A stretch of 64,000 nucleotides of DNA, taken from positions 1 through 64,000 of the forward strand of contig JANQNR010000003.1 in assembly GCA_028279475.1 (NCBI GenBank). The letters run 5' to 3'. The translations under genes and the position numbers were made by a program. The DNA is from Rickettsiales bacterium (lineage in GTDB: Bacteria; Pseudomonadota; Alphaproteobacteria; Rickettsiales; UBA998). Below the pieces are notes generated by a model. It was not told the DNA's origin and searched no databases. It saw nothing but the letters and a program-made list of their open reading frames with translations. Shown piece after piece: positions 19,464-29,600 of the stretch (positions are counted from its first letter, which is position 1; each line of letters starts with the position of its first letter).

Positions 19464-19667
19464 CACTCCCCCCTTGCGGGGGAGTCCAAGAGGACGTAGT
19501 CCGATTGGGTGGGGGGACGCAATACATAGTATTTATAACCCCTCACGCATCGTCTTCGACTCCGATGTCACCTCGACTCTGCTGCTCTCCCGCACAGCAC
19601 CCACAAGTGGGGTGCTGTGTATCAAAGGAGCTTGCACCCCGCACGCGGGTGCAAGCGGGGGGAGAGC
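19464..19667. repeat. G/C-rich REP-like repeat pair between sulfotransferase and glycosyltransferase
   Basis: The first unit (about 19464-19519) opens with CACTCCCCCCTTGCGGGGGAG and closes with GGGTGGGGGG. The second unit (about 19538-19667) is in the opposite sense, with CCCCTCACGCATCGTCTTCG and internal hairpins such as GCTTGCACCC...GGGTGCAAGC. The family also occurs at 27636, at both ends of the DUF559 insertion at 28423-28853, and at 43633. The 329-base gap holds no gene besides these repeats. Confidence 0.8.
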
Positions 19668-19705
19668 GGTAGATAGCGTAATCGAAATGACGAACGTATG
19701 TCCTG

Positions 19706-22051
19706 GTGGCTCTTTTGCTTAGAACCATCCTACGCCCGCTCTGGCACCGGCGCCATCACCTGTTATCCGGACTGCGTACTGGAGGAGGCTGGCTATTTTC
19801 CACCCTCAACCAAATACCGTTACCAGCCGACATCAAACAGGGCGTGCGGGACGTTACCCTGCTGGCTGTCGATCAGCTGATCGTCAAGACCCACACCTAC
19901 CAGCAATGGCAACAGAAAAGCGGTGCGGCACATCGCCTCCGGCACCTTGCCAGCCATACCGCAAAAGAAGAAGGCCCCTCCGCCTTACCTGTTAGTGCGC
20001 CAACCCGTGAACAATGGGAAACCCTGGTAGAGCAGTCATCACATACCGAAGATACAACCGCAACTCTGAATGTGATTATTCCGGTCTATGACGGCTATGC
20101 CGCCACCCTCAACACGCTCTATCACGCACTGTTCACCCTGCCACAACATAAAACCCCCTATCATGTTATCGTCATCAATGATGCCAGTCCCGATCCGGCA
20201 CTGCGTGACTCTTTGCGTGCATTGGCAGATCAAGGGTTATTCGAACTACAGCACCATGACGAGAATCAGGGCTTCGTCAAGACGGTCAATCACGGGATGC
20301 GACTGCACTCGGATCGCGATGTCATTCTGCTCAACGCCGATACCGAGGTATATGGTGATTGGGCGGATCGGCTGGCGGCAGCAGCACAACAGAAGGACGT
20401 CGCTACAGTGACGCCTTTTTCCAACCATGCCGATCTGTGCAGCTATCCCGTTCTGGCACACCCTACCGCAGCGCTACCTGATATGAGCTGGGAAGCATTG
20501 GATACACTAACGGCGAAACGGCATAAAGGCACTACCGTACCACTTCCTACCGCCGTTGGGTTTTGCATGTGGATCAACCGCCACGCACTGGATTCCGTCG
20601 GCACCTTTGATGAAGAACGGTTCGGCAAAGGCTATGGCGAGGAAAATGATTTCTGCATGCGTGCTGCTGGGAAAGGCTACCGGCATCTACTTGCCTGCGA
20701 TGTACTGGTGCGTCATCTGGGAGGCATTTCCTTCGGCGCCAGCCGTAACAAGCGTACCATCCGCGCCTATGACCGCCTGCACCGGCTCCACCCGGATTAT
20801 TCGCAGCTGGTAAAAACCTTTATTACGGATGACCCGGCTTTGCCGGTGCGCCGTGCGCTGGACATTGCACGCCTAAAAACAAAACTGCCAAAGCGCAACG
20901 TGCTGATGGTCTCCCACGATCTCGGTGGTGGCACACAACGCCATATCAACGCACTCACCAACGCCCTGCAACAGGAGTCGGTGGGCGCGTTACTGTTGCA
21001 GCCGGCACCTCATCAGCCCAACAGCGTGTCGATCACGTTCCCTGACATTCCATTGTTACCCAACCTGACGTTCTCCATGGAACGCGACTATGACGCCCTG
21101 GTCGATACGTTGAAGCAATTGCAGGTACGCCATATCCATGTCCATCACGTCATCGGCTACCCACAGCGTCTGACCGATTTCCTGATGCGGCTGGCTACGG
21201 ACTTGAAGATCGCCTACGATGCCACCATCCATGATTATTACTTTATCTGCCCCCGCATCAATCTGATCGGGCAGCACGGTACCTATTGTCAGGAACCGGC
21301 CGTTACCGAGTGCGAAACCTGCATTGCCGGCAGCCATTCCCATGCGGGTGGCACGCCGGTCTGGCAATGGCGGCAACAGCACAACACCTTTTTGGATACC
21401 GCCCGGCAGGTATTTGTTCCCAACGAAGATGTCGAGCAACGCCTCCGACGCCATTTGTCACTGGAGCATGTCAGCGTCCGCCCCCATGCTGAATCCTATG
21501 ACGGGGCAACCATGCTGGCCGATCGCACCGACAGCGAACCGCTGCGCATCGCCGTGATTGGCGCGATGACCACGCTGGCGAAAGGCAAAGAGGTACTGGC
21601 AAGTGCGGTGAACGATGCACAGGCGCGGCACTTATCGCTGGAATATCATCTGATCGGTCATAGCGACCACCCGGCACTACAGCGGAATCATGACCATTTC
21701 CAAATGACAGGGGCATATCAGGAAGACGAGGTCGGCGCCCTGCTGGAGCGCGCCCGAGCGCATCTGGTGTTCATCCCCAGCATCTGGCCGGAAACCTATT
21801 GCTACACGCTCTCCATTGCCTGGCGTTTTGGGCTAAAACCGGTGGTCTTCGATATCGGCGCACCGGCGCAGCGCATCCGCGCGGCAGGCGGCACACAGTC
21901 CGGCGAATGCCTGCCCCTCGCCTTGTCGCAAGATGCAGTGGCGCTCAATGACTGGTTCCTGCACTATCGTGGGGTACTCACCCCCAAGCGCACCCCCAGC
22001 GCGGTGAGGTACCCGTCCATTCTGAAGGATTATTATGGGCTGGAGTTGTAA
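19706..22051 (+). CDS. two-domain glycosyltransferase (GT2 plus GT4-like)
   Basis: A 781-aa protein. Residues about 120-370 form a GT-A, family 2 glycosyltransferase: VIIPVYDGY, then VINDASPD, then LLNADTEVYGDW (DXD-like metal site) and FGKGYGEENDFCMRA, where the catalytic base lies. Residues about 400-775 form a GT-B, GT4-like domain (VSHDLGGGTQRHI, later IPSIWPETYCYTLSIAW). No membrane helix is seen. This layout is typical of enzymes that add two sugars to a surface glycan. The start is a GTG at 19706 with a weak ribosome site, so the exact start is uncertain. Confidence 0.85.
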   Translation: MALLLRTILRPLWHRRHHLLSGLRTGGGWLFSTLNQIPLPADIKQGVRDVTLLAVDQLIVKTHTYQQWQQKSGAAHRLRHLASHTAKEEGPSALPVSAPTREQWETLVEQSSHTEDTTATLNVIIPVYDGYAATLNTLYHALFTLPQHKTPYHVIVINDASPDPALRDSLRALADQGLFELQHHDENQGFVKTVNHGMRLHSDRDVILLNADTEVYGDWADRLAAAAQQKDVATVTPFSNHADLCSYPVLAHPTAALPDMSWEALDTLTAKRHKGTTVPLPTAVGFCMWINRHALDSVGTFDEERFGKGYGEENDFCMRAAGKGYRHLLACDVLVRHLGGISFGASRNKRTIRAYDRLHRLHPDYSQLVKTFITDDPALPVRRALDIARLKTKLPKRNVLMVSHDLGGGTQRHINALTNALQQESVGALLLQPAPHQPNSVSITFPDIPLLPNLTFSMERDYDALVDTLKQLQVRHIHVHHVIGYPQRLTDFLMRLATDLKIAYDATIHDYYFICPRINLIGQHGTYCQEPAVTECETCIAGSHSHAGGTPVWQWRQQHNTFLDTARQVFVPNEDVEQRLRRHLSLEHVSVRPHAESYDGATMLADRTDSEPLRIAVIGAMTTLAKGKEVLASAVNDAQARHLSLEYHLIGHSDHPALQRNHDHFQMTGAYQEDEVGALLERARAHLVFIPSIWPETYCYTLSIAWRFGLKPVVFDIGAPAQRIRAAGGTQSGECLPLALSQDAVALNDWFLHYRGVLTPKRTPSAVRYPSILKDYYGLEL

Positions 22052-22062
22052 GCTTGAAGCAA

Positions 22063-22096
22063 GCAAAAAAAAACACAGCCGGGTGGACTGTGTTTA
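22063..22096 (-). terminator. intrinsic terminator of the orphan gene at 22094-22462
   Basis: Reading the minus strand, AAACACAGTCC pairs with GGCTGTGTTT and runs into an unbroken T tract. The stop codon TAA provides the first bases of the stem. Confidence 0.85.
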
Positions 22097-22462
22097 GGAG
22101 GCTTTCACCACTTCTCCCCACGCTTCCGTGAGAAGAATCTCAAGTGACTGCTCATTTAGTGGCGCTGATCTTAAAAAATGCACCATTCTGTAGTCTTGAC
22201 GATCTTTACTGCATTCATAGAAGCAGTATATGTCCAGCCAGTGGCCGACAGGATCCCCCTCACCAAGCTCTCCGGAGATAAAGAGGACAATGTCAAACTG
22301 TTGTCTAAAGCTGTCTTCTGCAGTCTCAACGAGATCCTGCGGCACCTGGCAAAGCGGGTTTACCCTATCGTTCTTACCTGTGATTTCTCTCAGAACAGAG
22401 TTCGCTTGCTCGACCAACTCGGAAGTGGCATATAATTTTATATGCACGATAAATTCCTCCAA
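22094..22462 (-). CDS. orphan protein, 122 aa
   Basis: An unrecognised, acidic, soluble protein that begins MEEFIVHIKLYATSELVEQ and alternates strands and helices. It contains a cysteine-rich WLDIYCFYECSKDR segment. No signal peptide or membrane helix. It is a stand-alone minus-strand gene between the plus-strand glycosyltransferase and the uracil-DNA glycosylase gene, with its own terminator fused to the stop codon. The 150 bases upstream show no other gene. Confidence 0.6.
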   Translation of the reverse strand: MEEFIVHIKLYATSELVEQANSVLREITGKNDRVNPLCQVPQDLVETAEDSFRQQFDIVLFISGELGEGDPVGHWLDIYCFYECSKDRQDYRMVHFLRSAPLNEQSLEILLTEAWGEVVKAS

Positions 22463-22614
22463 AAAACGAAGACATCATGAAGCCCACACACGCGCCGAAG
22501 CGGTGATGGCATATTTACAGAGAGAGAATCCCTCCCTCTAAATATTGTGAGCTTCACAATAAAAAACTGGGCACTATTATAGGGGAACTACCAGAAATGT
22601 GCAATCAATATTTA

Positions 22615-23244
22615 TTAACAGGATTGTGCAAACTCTCCTACCACCGCATCAAACATATCTTCGGTCAGTCGTCCGGTATTGATATTGTAGCGCGAGCAAT
22701 GGTAGCTGCACAGCAGACGCCGCCCCCGACCCAGATCATAGCTCACACCATGGCCAAAGGCATAGGCCGATTGCTTATGTCCGAGCGCCTTGAGTACCGC
22801 TTTATGGGCGATACTGCCCAGCACGAGGATGGTGCGTAGGTGTGGCATGGCGTTGATTTCCTGCGCCAGGAACGGGTTGCAATTGGCAATTTCCGCTCCG
22901 ATCGGCTTGTTCTCCGGCGGCACGCAGCGCACCGCGTTGGTGATGCGCACACCATGCAAGGTCAGCCCGTCATCAGGGCGCTTGTCGTAGGTACCGCTCG
23001 CTAGCCCGTGTTTGAGCAGAGCGGCATAGAGCGTATCCCCGGCATAATCACCGGTGAAGGGGCGACCGGTGGCATTGGCGCCATGCAGCCCCGGCGCTAA
23101 TCCAACGATCAGGCGCTCGGCCTCCAACTCTCCGAAGGATGGTACCGGGGCGTTATGATAGGTGGGATAGGTGGTGCGATTGGCTTCATGAAACGCCACC
23201 AGTCGCGGGCAATGCAGGCAGTTATGTGGAGGGGGAGTGAACAT
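22615..23244 (-). CDS. family 5 uracil-DNA glycosylase (UDGb)
   Basis: Excises uracil and some deaminated bases from DNA. The family 5 motif GLAPGLHGANATGRPFTGDYAG is near residue 48, lacking the polar catalytic residue of classical UDG as expected for UDGb, and the C-terminal SYHCSRYNINTGRL motif fits. The 209-aa length is normal. Cysteines near the N-terminus (NCLHCPR) and in the middle could hold the 4Fe-4S cluster of this family. Single gene; its start has no strong ribosome site. Confidence 0.88.
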   Translation of the reverse strand: MFTPPPHNCLHCPRLVAFHEANRTTYPTYHNAPVPSFGELEAERLIVGLAPGLHGANATGRPFTGDYAGDTLYAALLKHGLASGTYDKRPDDGLTLHGVRITNAVRCVPPENKPIGAEIANCNPFLAQEINAMPHLRTILVLGSIAHKAVLKALGHKQSAYAFGHGVSYDLGRGRRLLCSYHCSRYNINTGRLTEDMFDAVVGEFAQSC

Positions 23245-23267
23245 TTCGATGTATTAGCACAAAAAAA

Positions 23268-23298
23268 AAGATTGGATACGCTAATCGTGCCCAATCTT
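23268..23298 (-). terminator. intrinsic terminator containing the stop codon of the small orphan gene
   Basis: On the minus strand AAGATTGG pairs with CCAATCTT and is followed by a run of T. The 15-base loop contains the TAG stop of the gene at 23281-23466, so the last three codons form the ascending stem. Confidence 0.85.
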
Positions 23299-23466
23299 CC
23301 CTGAGGATTTCATTTGCTCTTTTGCTATGTAAGAGAGTGAGTCTTTATGCCTCGTAAAACAGAAACTAACCTCATTACCTGTTTCCTTACTAATAAGGTA
23401 AGAGTAGCTACCTCGGCATACAATTTTATAATATCTAGTCCAGTCGGAGCCCTGTTTCGTGCTCAT
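23281..23466 (-). CDS. small orphan protein, 61 aa
   Basis: A basic, unrecognised protein (MSTKQGSDWTRYYKIVCRGS at its N-terminus) with several tyrosines and two cysteines. The ribosome site before 23466 is weak. It is supported mainly by its dedicated terminator, which is built on its last codons. Stand-alone, just upstream of and divergent from the groES promoter region. Confidence 0.5.
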   Translation of the reverse strand: MSTKQGSDWTRYYKIVCRGSYSYLISKETGNEVSFCFTRHKDSLSYIAKEQMKSSGKIGHD

Positions 23467-23583
23467 ATGCTATACTCAATGAACTCTAGCCAATAGCTAT
23501 AGAGCTTTTTGGTTCAGAATTCAAGAAATTCAGTCCTGGTGTATGCCTCCATCAAAAAAATCACAAAAAACTGCATATTCCCC

Positions 23584-23611
23584 CTTGAAACCTTACCCAT
23601 GCGTCATATAT
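23584..23611 (+). promoter_or_regulatory. probable sigma-32 heat-shock promoter of groESL
   Basis: CTTGAAA at 23584-23590 and CATATAT at 23605-23611 are separated by 14 bases, which fits the RpoH-type -35/-10 pattern. No CIRCE inverted repeat (TTAGCACTC-N9-GAGTGCTAA) is present, so control by sigma-32 rather than HrcA is inferred. Confidence 0.6.
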
Positions 23612-23684
23612 GCGGCACTACAGCAGCGTCACTGCATGTACGCTGCCCATAAATAACAAGCATTTGATAATAGGAGTCACGCAT

Positions 23685-24002
23685 ATGAGCACGATCAAAC
23701 CTCTTTATGACCGCGTTGTACTGCGCCGTCTGGAAGAAGATGAGCGCACTGCCGGGGGGATTATCATCCCCGACACCGCCAAGGAAAAGCCGCAAAAAGG
23801 CGAAATCATCGCCGTCGGTAGCGGCACTAAAAACGAATCCGGCAACGTGGTGCCGCTGGAAGTCAAAGTGGGCGATATTGTTCTGTTTGGCAAATGGTCC
23901 GGCTCGGAAGTCAAGTTTGACGGTGAAGAGCTGCTGGTGATGAAAGAATCTGACATCATCGCCATCATCGAAGAAAGCAACAGTAAGAAAAAAGCTGCGT
24001 AA
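23685..24002 (+). CDS. groES: co-chaperonin GroES
   Basis: Ten-kilodalton lid subunit of the GroEL/GroES folding machine (105 aa). The GroES signature [20 protein letters not shown] is at the N-terminus, and the mobile loop region [15 protein letters not shown] is intact. An AGGAG ribosome site lies 8 bases before the ATG at 23685, preferred over an upstream in-frame ATG. It is followed after 30 bases by groEL, the standard operon. Confidence 0.97.
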   Translation: MSTIKPLYDRVVLRRLEEDERTAGGIIIPDTAKEKPQKGEIIAVGSGTKNESGNVVPLEVKVGDIVLFGKWSGSEVKFDGEELLVMKESDIIAIIEESNSKKKAA

Positions 24003-24020
24003 GTCAGCGATCAATATTAA

Positions 24021-25697
<1,677 letters not shown>

Positions 25698-25719
25698 GCT
25701 TATTCCCCCGTTCCATTGA

Positions 25720-25782
25720 CGTCATTCCGGCGAAGGCCGGAATCTTGTTGCTACCAGACCCCGGCCTTCGCCGGGGTGACGG
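25720..25782. repeat. CGTCATTCCGGCGAAGGCCGG extragenic hairpin
   Basis: Two G/C-rich hairpins: CCGGcgaaggCCGG in the first part and CCCCGGCCTTCGCCGGGG in the second, framed by CGTCATTCC and GGGTGACGG. It lies directly after groEL and could limit read-through. Same class as 17448, 41757 and 45873. Confidence 0.8.
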
Positions 25783-25815
25783 AACCAAGAAATGATGCCA
25801 ATCAGGCAAAAAAAG

Positions 25816-25843
25816 AGGGTGTGGCCTTAACCGGCTGCACCCT
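25816..25843 (-). terminator. terminator with embedded stop codon (gene at 25827)
   Basis: On the minus strand AGGGTG(c)AGCCGG and CCACACCCT close around a loop that carries the TAA stop, followed by a T run at 25808-25814. Confidence 0.8.
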
Positions 25844-26171
25844 TTGACATATCATGTATATAATACCAACTTCGACACTCTGCCGACAGGTGTGGTAGCA
25901 TATATACCATAGTTACACCCGCTGAAATTCCATCAGGAAACACCTCCTGTTCTCCAAAAACAGAAACGGGTATTTCATATAAGGGGCGCCAAGGCCACCT
26001 CTTCCAAAAGCAGTGCTTTTTGACTTCGTACCAAGGGATAATACCGGAGCCAGTGGCACCCGTACACCTTTCTCCTTGATAGATTTCAAGCTCTACCTTG
26101 AGACCTTTGGAGGGGATACCTCCAATGATCCTTGAGATAGTCAGTACGGTTTCTCCTACGGATTTTGCCAT
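25827..26171 (-). CDS. orphan protein, 114 aa
   Basis: An unrecognised protein rich in aromatic residues (KKHCFWKRWPWRPLYEIPV in the middle, CRSWYYIH near the end). No signal peptide. The start at 26171 (MAKSVGETV) has GAGAGG a few bases upstream and was preferred over an ATG eleven codons earlier. It forms a small array with the next orphan gene, both on the minus strand, each with its own terminator overlapping the stop codon. Confidence 0.55.
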   Translation of the reverse strand: MAKSVGETVLTISRIIGGIPSKGLKVELEIYQGERCTGATGSGIIPWYEVKKHCFWKRWPWRPLYEIPVSVFGEQEVFPDGISAGVTMVYMLPHLSAECRSWYYIHDMSKGAAG

Positions 26172-26284
26172 AAGAATAAACCTCTCTATGTAATGGTATG
26201 GCACTAATCTTAGTGATTCTTAATGCGTTTGCAAGGAAAAGGTTGGGTTGATGCGTGCACCCTGATGGTACATGGCAAAAAAAG

Positions 26285-26312
26285 AGGAGGTGCGCCTTAG
26301 GCAGTGCCTCCT
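26285..26312 (-). terminator. terminator with embedded stop codon (gene at 26297)
   Basis: Minus-strand stem AGGAGG...GCC / GGC...CCTCCT, with the TAA stop in the loop, followed by seven T. Near-identical in layout to the element at 25816. Confidence 0.85.
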
Positions 26313-26581
26313 TGTGAACGGGCTTCTAGTTTTTCAATACACACGTCAGCTAGCGTTTTTGAAAAAAAGAAATTTCTTGCCGTAAGCGCAATAGCAAACA
26401 GTCTGCTAGTGCGCTTGACTGTTCTACAGAATTCCAGAAGCTGGACAACCTCTTCATTCTCGAGAACAATACTTTTATTGAAAGTTATTTGGTCAGAATC
26501 GACAAAGCCGATCCAGACTCGCTTTTGATCATCAAGCCATATGTCAATGACTACGGCCTTAGGCAATTGGCTACTATCCAT
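26297..26581 (-). CDS. orphan protein, 94 aa
   Basis: An unrecognised soluble protein. The first half reads as beta strands (AVVIDIWLDDQKRVWIGFVD), the second as helices (EEVVQLLEFCRTVKRTSRLF). No signal peptide. The ATG at 26581 has an A/T-rich leader. The stop codon lies in the loop of its terminator. It sits just downstream of dnaE on the same strand, but 66 bases and a separate start argue that it is its own unit. Confidence 0.55.
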   Translation of the reverse strand: MDSSQLPKAVVIDIWLDDQKRVWIGFVDSDQITFNKSIVLENEEVVQLLEFCRTVKRTSRLFAIALTARNFFFSKTLADVCIEKLEARSQGGTA

Positions 26582-26646
26582 ATTGTAAACGCTAAAGGAA
26601 TATAAATTGTAACAAATATTAACTTCTGATGCAACATATGTTTGCG

Positions 26647-29600
26647 CTATGCAATCGCGACCCCATCCAACTGCTGTAAGGTCAGCATGGCTTCCGGGCT
26701 AAGGCGATAGCGCTGCTGCAATGCAATCACCGCGCATTCATGCTCCAGCAATGATGCCTTCAACGTCACTTGCATCCCCTTGACATCCGGCTCACAAAGA
26801 ATAGCTTTCACGGAAGGCACGGCTTCCGGCGTATCGATTACCAGAGTGAGCGCGCCCCCCTGCCGTCCCGATGCCTTTAATGCGTCCTCCAGCAAGCGCA
26901 TCTCACGAATGATAATGCGCGGCCCCGCCTCCTCCATCTTCGCCTCACCGACCAGCAGTACAATCGTGCCGGTTTCCAACAACTCACGGCTGGCGTCAAG
27001 CACGGTTTCATCGAAGATCGATGCTTCATACACACCGGATGTGTCGGAGAACTGGACAAAGGCAAAGCGCCCCCGCTGACCATTCTTGATTTTCCGTCCC
27101 ATGACGATCCCAGCCAGCTTGACCTTGACATACTCTGCACCCAGTTTTGATGCTACACTGGCCGTATCCTTTACCTTCAACATGGAGAGCGCCGATGCAT
27201 ACCCTTCCAGCGGGTGTGCAGAAAGATAAAAGCCGATCGCCTGGTATTCCTTCTCCAGCTTCTCCAACGCCGGCCATTCGGGCATGTCTTTCATCGCCGG
27301 GCGCTGCACGGAAACACCTCCCTCGCCAAACAGACTGACCTGGTTTGACTCACGATCTTCTGCCACGCCTTGCCCGTACGCCAGCAGCATATCCAACGAC
27401 TCAAACAATTGGCGTCGGTTGGGGTGCAGTGAATCAAATACGCCGGCCATCACCAGATGCTCAAACTGACGGCGGTTGAGTACCTTCGGATCGACGCGGC
27501 ATACAACATCAAATATATCCTCATAGGCGCCATTGTTTGTGCGTTCCGCCACCAGCGCTTCCATCGCCTGCTCACCGACATTCTTGATTGCCGCAAGTGC
27601 GTAACGAACGGCTTTTTTGCTTTGTAAAGGAATTGACCCCTCACCCAATCGACCATCGCTTCGCTCGGTCTCTTGGACTCTCCCGCAAGGGGAGAGTGGG
27701 GTCAGTGTCTCCACCCCAAACTCTACCTCAGAGGCATTAATATCCGGTGGCAGCAGCTCGTACCCCAACTGCTCCACATCCTGCTTAAATACACTGAGCT
27801 TATCCGTGTTTTGCATATCATAGGTCATGGACGCCGCCATGAACTCGACCGGATAATTTGCCTTCAGATAGGCTGTTTGATAGCCAATAAGCGCGTATGC
27901 CGCGGCATGTGCCTTGTTAAACCCGTACCCGGCGAACTTGGCCACCAGGTCGAAAATCTCGTTCGCCTGTTTTGCTGAGACGCCGTTTTTCTGCGCCCCC
28001 TCCACGAAGATTTTTCGCTGGGCATCCATTTCCGCTTGAATCTTCTTCCCCATCGCCCGGCGCAACAGATCAGCAGCACCTAGCGTATAGCCGGAGAGAA
28101 TCTGGGCAATTTTCTGTACCTGCTCCTGATAGATGATGACACCATACGTTTCCTTGAGGACTGGCTCCAGAGATGGGTGCAGATAATCCGGATTCTCCTT
28201 GCCGTGCTTGCGGGCGATATAAGTGGGAATATTATCCATCGGCCCCGGACGATACAGCGCACCCAGTGCAATTAAATCCTCCAATCGATCTGGTTGCAGC
28301 TTGCGCAGGGAATCGCGCATACCGGCGCTCTCAAACTGGAATACACCAACGGACTTCCCGTCACGAAGCAGTTGGAAGGTCGCATTGTCGTCGAGGGGAA
28401 TTTTATTTATGTCTAGCTTTTCACCCCCCACCGAAGCACTCCCGTGCTTCGACTCCCCCTCAAGGGGGGAGTTATCCATCGTATCAATAATTTTTTCGAC
28501 AACGCCTTCAATGTTATCCAGAACCTCACTATTCCAAAATCGCACGATGGTATATCCTTGAGCTTCAAGCCATCTGTCACGCTCACTATCAGCTTCACTC
28601 TCCGCATGTTGGCTTCCATCCACTTCGAGGATCAGCTTTTTCTCAACACAATAGAAATCAACTATATATTTCCCGATTGGCTGCTGACGCCTAAATTTCA
28701 CACCTAACTGATTATCCTTTAAACGCATCCACAATGACAATTCTTCCCTTGTCATCTCCTTACGCATATCTTGTGCATATTCGATATGATCTGATGGATA
28801 GCTCCCCCCTTGAGGGGGAGCCGGAGAGCGCATAGCGCGATCCGGTGGGGGGGATTCCAATTCCCAATTTCCAATTCCCAATTCCTGATTCACCAGCGCT
28901 ACCGCCTTTGCTAGTACGGTCAGCGTTTTCAACCCCAGAAAATCAAACTTTACCAACCCGGCCATTTCCGCATATTTCATGGAATACTGTACCACCGGCA
29001 TGTCCGATTTCGGATCACGGTACACCGGCACCAATTCATCAAGCGACCGGTCGGCAATCACCACCCCCGCCGCATGAGTGGATGCATGACGATACAACCC
29101 TTCAAGTTTCAGCGAGATTTCCACGAGTTGGGCAACCACCTCTTCTTCCTGCATTTGCGCCTTAAGAAGTGGTTCCATGTCGATGGCCTGTGCCAGCGTC
29201 ACCGGGTTGGCCGGGTTATTAGGCACGAGCTTGCAGATTTTATCGACCTGTCCGTAGGGCATTTGCAGCACCCGCCCGACATCGCGCAGCACCGCCCGTG
29301 CCTGCAACTTTCCAAAAGTGATGATCTGCGCCACCTTATCTGCGCCATATTTCTGCTGCACGTAACGAATTACCTCATCCCGGCGATCCTGACAGAAATC
29401 AATATCGAAATCCGGCATCGACACACGCTCCGGGTTCAGGAATCGTTCAAACACCAGATCATATTCCAGCGGATCAAGATCGGTAATCAGCAAAGACCAG
29501 GCGACAACCGATGCCGCTCCTGACCCCCGTCCGGGTCCTACCGGAATCCCCTGTTCTTTACTCCAGGTGATAAAGTCCGAGACAATCAGGAAATAGCCGG

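Noticed and set aside
23467-23684. CIRCE operator at groES
   Set aside because: No TTAGCACTC/GAGTGCTAA pair; a sigma-32-like promoter fits better.
28413-28885. Intein in dnaE
   Set aside because: The insertion lacks the Cys/Ser start, block motifs and HN-C/S/T end of inteins; only a DUF559 nuclease and flanking repeats are seen.
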